Assembly (NCBI GenBank): GCA_015680685.1
Contig: MNCI01016273.1
Coordinates: 1,989,625 to 2,053,624, forward strand
DNA length: 64,000 bases
Source: Gnetum montanum
Taxonomy: Eukaryota > Streptophyta > Gnetopsida > Gnetales > Gnetaceae
Reading direction: 5' to 3'
This document shows, piece after piece, positions 58,026 through 64,000 of the stretch. Made by a program: the position numbers and the translations under genes. A model generated the notes under the pieces. It did no database searches and was not told where the DNA came from. It saw only the letters and a list, made by a program, of their open reading frames with translations. Position 1 is the stretch's first letter. Each line of letters begins with the position of its first letter.

Positions 58026-59938
58026 ATGGGTTGAGTGCATACACCCCAGACTCCTGCAGATGTGAGATTACAGGGCAACATCTCTTAGGATGGTCATATT
58101 GACATATCTCACATACACTATCATTGTTTGTTTTCGAATCCAAAACCTCTTCAATGATGGCAACTTTGCCCTTACCCTTGCTACGTGCATGTTCAGCCTT
58201 TTTTTGTTTCTTTTTTCATGATCACTACCTTTCTCTCTAGACTTCTCTACTATTTTAAGAACAGTTTGAAATCTATTGTCTAGGCAATCCCACATTTGGT
58301 CTACCTTTTCCAAAACGTTTGATGTCATCTTTTGGATAGAGAAAGCTTTCTTATTCACCATCTCTTCGAATGGTGACTCTTCTTCATCCTTACAAAATCT
58401 TACTCCCCTCTTCTGAAGGGAAGGATCTCGGTTATACTCTTTCGCACTTTCTCTCTTCTATAGCTCACCTTCTTCCTTAGCAACTTGCTCCAATAGTCTT
58501 TGAATTTGATGGGACCTAAGCTCGGATAATCTTCCTTGGGCATAAGTCCCAAGGGTCCTTCTCATTTCATGCCTAAGCCCATCCACAAGATGGCGTAGTT
58601 GATCTCTTTGCAAATAACCATGGCCAGGACAATGATGTATCAACCTATGGCAATATCCAAGGGTTCATGTTCTTCTTGTTTCCAGCCTTGGATATGCTTT
58701 CGCAAGTTAGATACTTGGGAGTACATTTGATACTTTTCATTGAATAATTCAAACATAATACTCCACCTACAAATAGATTTTGATTCTAAGGACCAGTACT
58801 AGCTTTTCACTTCTTTAACTAGTGTCCATGGGAACAACTTAAGTTTTTGTCATTTGTTCTCTATGTTTTGTAAGGCACATGCATCATGGAATGCTTGTAA
58901 ATGATTCTAAGGATCAATGTTGTATCCTCCTTCAAATCATGGGATATTGTTCATATCTAATCTCTTGATCCTACTATCTTTCTGGTACCTTGTTGGAATT
59001 CTAACAGCCTCAGTTATGTCTAACATACTTCGAGTAGCAAGTAGCGGTTCATCATGATCATCTCATCCATGGCGTCTATGATGCCTATGTTGTTCCCTAC
59101 TCTCCCTTCTTCTATGTCGTGACTCTCTAGAGTGCCCTCATCCCGTTTCCTAGCTATTTCGTCTATGACTACCACTTTGCCTACTTTTATCCCCATGGTC
59201 TTTTTCCTTATGATTGCATCTGGATACTAAAGGAGAGGATGAAGAAGATGATGAAGGTGAAAAAAAAGGAGAACCATCACCATGATGGTGTCTGCTACCT
59301 TCTCTTCTGTGATCTCGGCCCCAATTGCAATTGCGATTAGAATGTCCATCTTTATCATGAGTTCGTGTTCCTGTTTCAGACCCTTTGTGCCCATGGGTAT
59401 CAGAACCTGGGTTATGAATAGTGGAATGAAGGTTTTGATACACAACCCTTTGGCCAAAGTCAAGGGGAGGAACATCATTGTGTGGTCGACTGCTTAAGGT
59501 AGGTTCACCACCCTCATTTTACACTTAAGACATGTGGGGCATCCTAGGACCAATTACCCTTCAAAGGCTTATGATGTTTCTCCTTTGCAAGTCCCTTTAA
59601 CATTGTGCCTCTGTGGAACAGTATTCTCTTGAGTCATGGTCTTGCACAACGTAATCTACGTGTAAGTGTGGCATGCCAATTCGTGTGAGAGCATGAAGAA
59701 GCATGCTTAGGACTAAACAATCAAGAGGTAACACTATGTTATCTTTTAAGTCTCGCCAACACAGTTGTTCGTCTTGATGGAGGATAAAGGTGAAGTCTAG
59801 TATATACTCATCGGGATGAATATATACCACTCGAATTTGTTGAGGGATTGGCAGATCAACGTCATGTGCATTACATCGTCAACTTTTTCTTGTTTCAGAC
59901 CTAGGTGGTAAGGTGTTTTCGTACGAAGAAGGAGACAT
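58026..59938 (-). pseudogene. Gag of element C, broken
   Basis: A start MSPSSYENTLPPRSETRKS is at 59936-59938. A TGA follows, then VVYIHPDEYILDFTFILHQD (59597-59830), a His/Ser/Arg-rich linker with TKGLKQEHELMIK and THGHKGSETGTRTHDKD readable in alternative frames (59150-59478), the core (GHGYLQRDQLRHLVDGLRHE, RRTLGTYAQGRLSELRSHQI at 58458-58643), and a zinc knuckle CEICQYDHPKRCC-like near 58080-58120. The order and sequence match D's Gag, while stops and shifts are more frequent. Confidence 0.78.
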
Positions 59939-60055
59939 ACTTGTCTGTTCAGTGTGCAATGTATTCTTGTTTATTATTTTTTCAACCAACCCTAAGGGTT
60001 CGTCCCAATGATGTGAATGATTTCCAAAGTTCTAATTAGCACACAAACAACTAAG

Positions 60056-60073
60056 TCCTCGACAACGGTACCA
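60056..60073 (-). other. Primer-binding site of element C (tRNA-Asp type)
   Basis: In element sense TGGTACCGTTGTCGAGGA begins one base after the LTR and differs from the tRNA-Asp complement at three or four positions. Confidence 0.8.
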
Positions 60074-60074
60074 A

Positions 60075-60847
60075 TGATGAGTGGCAAGGTACCCCTACAC
60101 TCAACCATATAAATACGAGTGTTTCATGCATGATTCGATTGAATTCCAAGGATTAAGCGCTTATGTGCCCTTGTGGAACAAGGACGGGTTGGTTGATCGT
60201 TGTCTTCCCAAGCTTACCTGTATGTCACGATTGTATGGTTAAGTAAGCTTGAGGCATATGATTTTTATAATTTTTATGTTTTTATGTCCTGCACTATTAG
60301 GGAAGGAGAGAGGTAACTAAGTAACTAATTTAACTTAACTACTCATTAACGAAGTTCTAACTAATCCTAACACCAGCATTTGTTCCCACTTGCTGTACAC
60401 ATCTTGAACCAGTGCAACATTGCTAAGATTATCAAATGCTAATCATTACTAGGTTACCAAGTGTTACACACATGCTCAAAGTGGTTGTGCTTGTGTAATT
60501 TAACAATTTGCTTAATTGATCAAAATGAATTGTTGTGCTAATAACAGAAATGTAAAGTGCATAAAATAAAATAAATGCATAAGAAAATAAAATAAAATAA
60601 ATGTGTAAGAAAACAAATCTCAAGTGCTGCAAGGATGAATCGAAGAGCTCGTCTCTATTACCGTACACAAGGTATACTCAGATACACAATGCTCAAATAA
60701 AGATCCATTCACACTTAGACCTCTAACTTTTAAACAGACTATAAGAGTTTCGCTACTCTACTGCTAAAAGATTTCTCTTCAATTGTACGCCTGGGCAGCA
60801 ACTACTTTAATAACTAGAGTAACCACTCTAATAATTAGAATAAACGG
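60075..60847 (-). repeat. 5' LTR of element C, outer end lost
   Basis: On the plus strand it starts TGATGAGTGGCAAGG and aligns with 43846-44520 from base 60236 on. Similarity ends near 60847, inside the 34-bp U3 repeats, so the outer U3 end is missing. A tandem array starts about 25 bases further. Confidence 0.85.
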
Positions 60848-60872
60848 TCATAGTATGACTAATTAGGAAAAG

Positions 60873-61735
60873 TGCAACATCAAGTATAAAAAGAAAACAA
60901 AGAACCTAATTATTAATTATTAATGAATGCAATGATGAATGTAAAGTTGCAACACACGTGGTTAATGATGTCAGTCAATGAAATTAGCGTCTTGTGAGTC
61001 TCACTCAATCTACATGAAGGCAACTGGTCAAGAGGAAAGGCTGTGTTGCAACATCATGTATAAAAAGAAAACAAAGAACCTAATTATTAATTATTAATGA
61101 ATGCAATGATGAATGTAACGTTGCAACACACGTGATTAATGATGTCAGTCAATGAAATTAGCGTCTTGTGAGTCTCACTCAATCTACATGAAGGCAACTG
61201 GTTAGCAGGAAAGGCTGTGTTGCAACATCATGTATAAAAGAAAACAAAGAACCTAATTATTAATTATTAATGAATGCAATGATGAATGTAACGTTGCAAC
61301 ACAAGTGGTTAATGATGTTAGTCAATGAAATCAGCGTCTTGTGAGTTTCACTCAATCTACATGAAGGCAACTGTTCAGCAGGAAAGGCTGTGTTGCAACA
61401 TCATGTATAAAAAGAAAACAAAGAACCTAATTATTAATTATTAATGAATGCAATGATGAATGTAATGTTGCAACACACGTGGTTAATGATGTCAGTCAAT
61501 GAAATCAGCGTCGTGTGAGTCTCACTCAATCTACATGAAGGCAACTGGTCAGCAGGAAAGGCTGTTGCAACATCATGTATGCAAAAAGCAAAGCACCTAA
61601 TTATTAGTTATTAATCAATAAACTGATGAACCTAACATTGCATCACACGTGGTTATGGTTAATGATGTCAGTCAATGAAATCAGCGTTCCATTGTTGCGT
61701 GTCTCACTCAGTCCATCAAGTGCTGCTCCTCGGTC
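60873..61735 (+). repeat. Five ~174-bp tandem repeats upstream of GH3, with G-boxes
   Basis: Copies begin with TGCAACATCA at 60873, 61047, 61221, 61394 and 61566 (periods 174, 174, 173, 172). The first four are nearly identical; the fifth has diverged. Each carries ACACACGTGG or a variant. A perfect CACGTG lies at 60955, 61129, 61476 and 61646; copy three has CAAGTG (61302). The fifth copy also has TGTCTC (61700-61705), the auxin response core. CACGTG is bound by bHLH (MYC type) and bZIP factors, so the array could act as a promoter module. That role is inferred from position only. Confidence 0.92.
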
Positions 61736-61958
61736 ATGCTCCGTAATTCAGAGCCCGCACAATTATACCAACTGTATAGACAGTTGCAAATTTAGTCGTA
61801 TCTCTGACCCCACTACTTTTCTTTATTTTTAACATTTAAATGCAGCTCGTTACCGAGAGTTCATTATTAGAGCTGTTCTATATTATTAGGCACAGTTCAT
61901 TAGCATCGTTGCTTTAATTTGTAATATTATTACAATACCTGGATTTGCATTTACGCAG

Positions 61959-62220
61959 TCATGACTTTTATTCTATAAATATGAGCACGATCCTTCTCAT
62001 CATGACTTTTATTCTATAACTGTGCAGACCCATATGCTGAATCACCGATGCTCTTTTAACATTTTTATTATTATTTTGCAAATATTAGACCACGCGTGCG
62101 TCAGGACGTATACGTCACCCAGGCATCTAATACCTATCAATATATACATGACAATTCCGCTGCTCTCATCGAACTTACAGAAGAAAAGTCACTTTGGATT
62201 TGAGCTCTCTCTCTCTCTTT
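61959..62220 (+). promoter_or_regulatory. Proximal promoter and 5' leader of GH3
   Basis: Two TATA candidates are present: CTATAAATA near 61973 and TATATA near 62141. A 20-base direct repeat (TCATGACTTTTATTCTATAA at 61959 and 62000) surrounds the first. GACGTATACGTC (62105-62116) is a 12-bp palindrome with two ACGT cores, next to CGTCA words (complement TGACG). A CT run (62203-62220) fits a plant 5' leader. The second TATA box would place the transcript start after the upstream in-frame ATG at 62148 and favours the ATG at 62256. Confidence 0.5.
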
Positions 62221-62255
62221 GTGGGTTTGTTGTGTTCTCTGCTAATCAAGAAAAG

Positions 62256-64000
62256 ATGGGCAGAAATGGTGGTGGTGAAGTTTTTTCTGAAGAACTGCAA
62301 ATCATGTTCCAGTCTGCAAGAGCTCATCAGAACGCAACGCTGTACAAAATTCTCAAAGACAACATGGGATGTGAGTATCTCAGCAGACGTCATGGATTTG
62401 ATGCACAGAAGATGCTTCATGCTGATGATTTCAAGAATACGTTCCTGAAGACCATTCCTATCTGTGATTATGAAGATTTACACGACTATATTGAACGTAT
62501 TGCTGATGGAGATCAATCTCCAATTCTCTGCAACTATCCTGTTCAGAGTTTCTCAATTAGGTAATTTCCCAACTCACAGTCGCCTTTTTTTAAATCCATG
62601 TATGGGCTCTTAATTCTTAATTTCATGTTCATGAAATAGTTATTACATTGGAATAATAAATAATGCTTACTAGGTCTTGAATTTATGGTGTATGGATGTG
62701 TTTATCAGCTCTGGAACAACCGCAGGAAAGTCGAAGAAATTCCCGTGCACACTTCTTTACGAAGAAATCTTTCACAAAACTAGTGTTCACATCGGCGCCA
62801 CGGTCAAAAGGTTTGCTCTTTTTATTTCTGTATATGGGTTATCTTCATTGAATGGTATAATCCCTACCAAATCCAAAACCTTATCCGAGTTATTCAGCGG
62901 TATTCGTTGGCATAACGCCTTCAAGTAGGACACCACCATGAAGAGTTGATCATAAGATTTCTAAGATTAGTTGGTTCATCGTTGATTTCCATGATTAGGT
63001 AAATATATCTTGAAACAGATCTATAAATATCGAAGATAGGTCAATCAGAATTTGCAAGGCGTTAATGTTATTTTTATTCATAGATCTAATCATTATACTG
63101 TAATTTCTTGAGTGTTGCAGGTTAGGAGAGCAAGAATTTCGTGAAAAAAATGTGAGATTGGAAAACCCCAAGGTATTATCGCTATCTGTGGCAGGGAAAC
63201 AATTTGGAACGCAAGGTGGACACGTTGTGGGATCGGCTCTCACCAACTATTACACAGGCAAGCATTTCAGAAACAGTTACAGTGAAAAGATTTACTGCAG
63301 CCCCATTGAAGTGGTTCTTTCAGAAGATGGCCCTCTTGCAATTTATTGTCATCTTCTGTGTGGCCTTCTCAATGCAAAAGATGTATGGTGCATTGACGCT
63401 GGCTTCTCCTTCAACATGGATTCTGCTCTAACTCTTCTCACCACATCCTGGCAGGTTAGTCATCATAATTTATTTTTCAAACAATGTTTCATTAGTTCCC
63501 ATAAACAAGCTTAAACAGACGATAAAATTTTCATTGAAATATACGAAACTAGAAATGTCACAAATTCAGCCACAAAAGTCAAATTTAAATCTTACCAGCC
63601 TAGATTTATTCTATCACCTGCCTGAGGTTGAAATTTAAACGTTACGTCAAATAGTATATGCATAGGCCTAATAACATCCTAATGCGTTTTTTATTTTTGC
63701 TTGCTTAAAGTAAGAGGTAAGACTTTGAGATTTCAGAGTGTTTGAGGAAAACCCTCAGCTATGCACCATATATGGCACCACAAGGGATTAAAAGTCAAAC
63801 CTGCTTGATGCCCGATTGCTTGACTTCAAGTTTAAAATCATAATCATGTAGCATTATTGAGTTTTGTTACTTGTATTTTTCCTCATCGTTTGAATCCCAT
63901 TCGGCATATTTAAATACTCTGTACTCTTTGATAAAAAGAGTTATTAACTTTGTAACTAAGAATGCACGTAGGAATGCATTTGCACCAAAGACGGCGACTC
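62256..64000 (+). CDS. GH3: GH3-family acyl-acid amido synthetase, 5' exons (gene continues)
   Basis: GH3 enzymes adenylate a plant hormone acid (auxin, jasmonate or related) and join it to an amino acid in the cytosol. Exons are 62256-62560, 62709-62810 and 63121-63454, all with GT/AG borders, giving 247 residues in frame. The family is ~600 residues, so about 40% is here. Evidence is the ATP-binding SSGTTAGKSK at residues 102-111 (its first Ser codon is split by intron 1; the family pattern is SSGTSxGxxK). Further on are YCSPIEVVLSEDGPLAIY, LCGLL (215-219), IDAGFSF and the Trp at 246. I chose MGRNGGG because conserved sequence starts soon after it; an in-frame ATG lies 36 codons upstream. 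A fourth exon may begin at 63972. The substrate group cannot be told from this part, as its binding residues lie largely downstream. Confidence 0.9.

Larger units (their letters stand above)
43846..60847 (-). mobile_element. Element C: gag-pol member of the A-D family, split by D
   Basis: Reading leftward: 5' LTR (60075-60847), tRNA-Asp primer site, Gag, protease, reverse transcriptase and RNase H (to 55197), the insertion of element D, then integrase (48021 to about 46514), a 1.9-kb noncoding region, and the 3' LTR (43846-44630). The RNase H/integrase linker is cut by D: its two halves lie on either side of a near-perfect 5-base duplication. Both outer LTR ends are truncated, so C's own target duplication is lost. 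It is the only A-D family member here with pol domains, though all are broken. Confidence 0.88.

Noticed and set aside
60873-61735. CRISPR-like array
   Set aside because: Units of ~174 bp are directly adjacent with no variable spacers, and the genome is a plant's.
62022-62255. N-terminal extension of GH3 from upstream in-frame ATGs (62022, 62148)
   Set aside because: The extra residues do not resemble GH3. TATA candidates and a CT-rich leader lie inside this stretch, and conserved sequence begins after MGRNGGG at 62256.

Overview
The window looks like nuclear DNA of a land plant, probably a seed plant with a large, retrotransposon-rich genome. The evidence is layered Ty3/gypsy elements of plant type, a LINE remnant, an intron-containing GH3 (acyl-acid amido synthetase) gene, TA-rich spacer and C-to-T decay in old copies. 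The species cannot be named from the sequence. One assembly gap of 795 N lies at 53125-53919.

Layout. 1-3584: element A, minus strand, a gag-only LTR element whose 3' end lies beyond the window. Its primer-binding region carries a complete tRNA-Asp copy in a duplicated inverted arrangement. 3585-12500: old intergenic DNA with local repeats, a LINE fragment and unrecognised decayed coding sequence. 12500-24165: old element F (plus strand, gag-PR-RNaseH-RT-RNaseH-INT), split by the complete element B (14969-20912), which has matching 5-bp target duplications. 24166-24940: a truncated LTR. 24941-43837: element E (minus), a large Tat-like element with two RNase H domains, an antisense reading-frame region, hairpin minisatellites and a GTGAGT-rich spacer. 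43846-60847: element C (minus), a gag-PR-RT-RH-INT member of the A/B family, split by element D (48022-55196, plus), a gag-PR element lacking RT, RNase H and integrase. 60873-61735: five copies of a ~174-bp repeat, four with a perfect G-box. 62256-64000: first exons of a GH3 gene on the plus strand, which runs off the window.

How the parts relate. A, B, C and D share LTR ends (TGATGA...TCATCA), a tRNA-Asp-type primer site, a Gag core and a conserved box in the 3' region. C carries all pol domains, D keeps only gag and protease, and A and B keep only gag. They read as a deletion series, in which gag-only and gag-PR copies would depend on enzymes from C-like partners. All pol copies seen here are damaged. 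E and F share a different primer-site sequence and are separate Tat-like lineages.

The only host protein gene I can support is GH3. Its proximal upstream region consists of the tandem array, which begins right beside the broken end of element C, so transposon and repeat turnover has shaped this promoter. The observations I rate highest are the tRNA-Asp cassette in element A, the G-box array at GH3, the covarying hairpin minisatellite in E, and the traceable gag-PR deletion derivative D.
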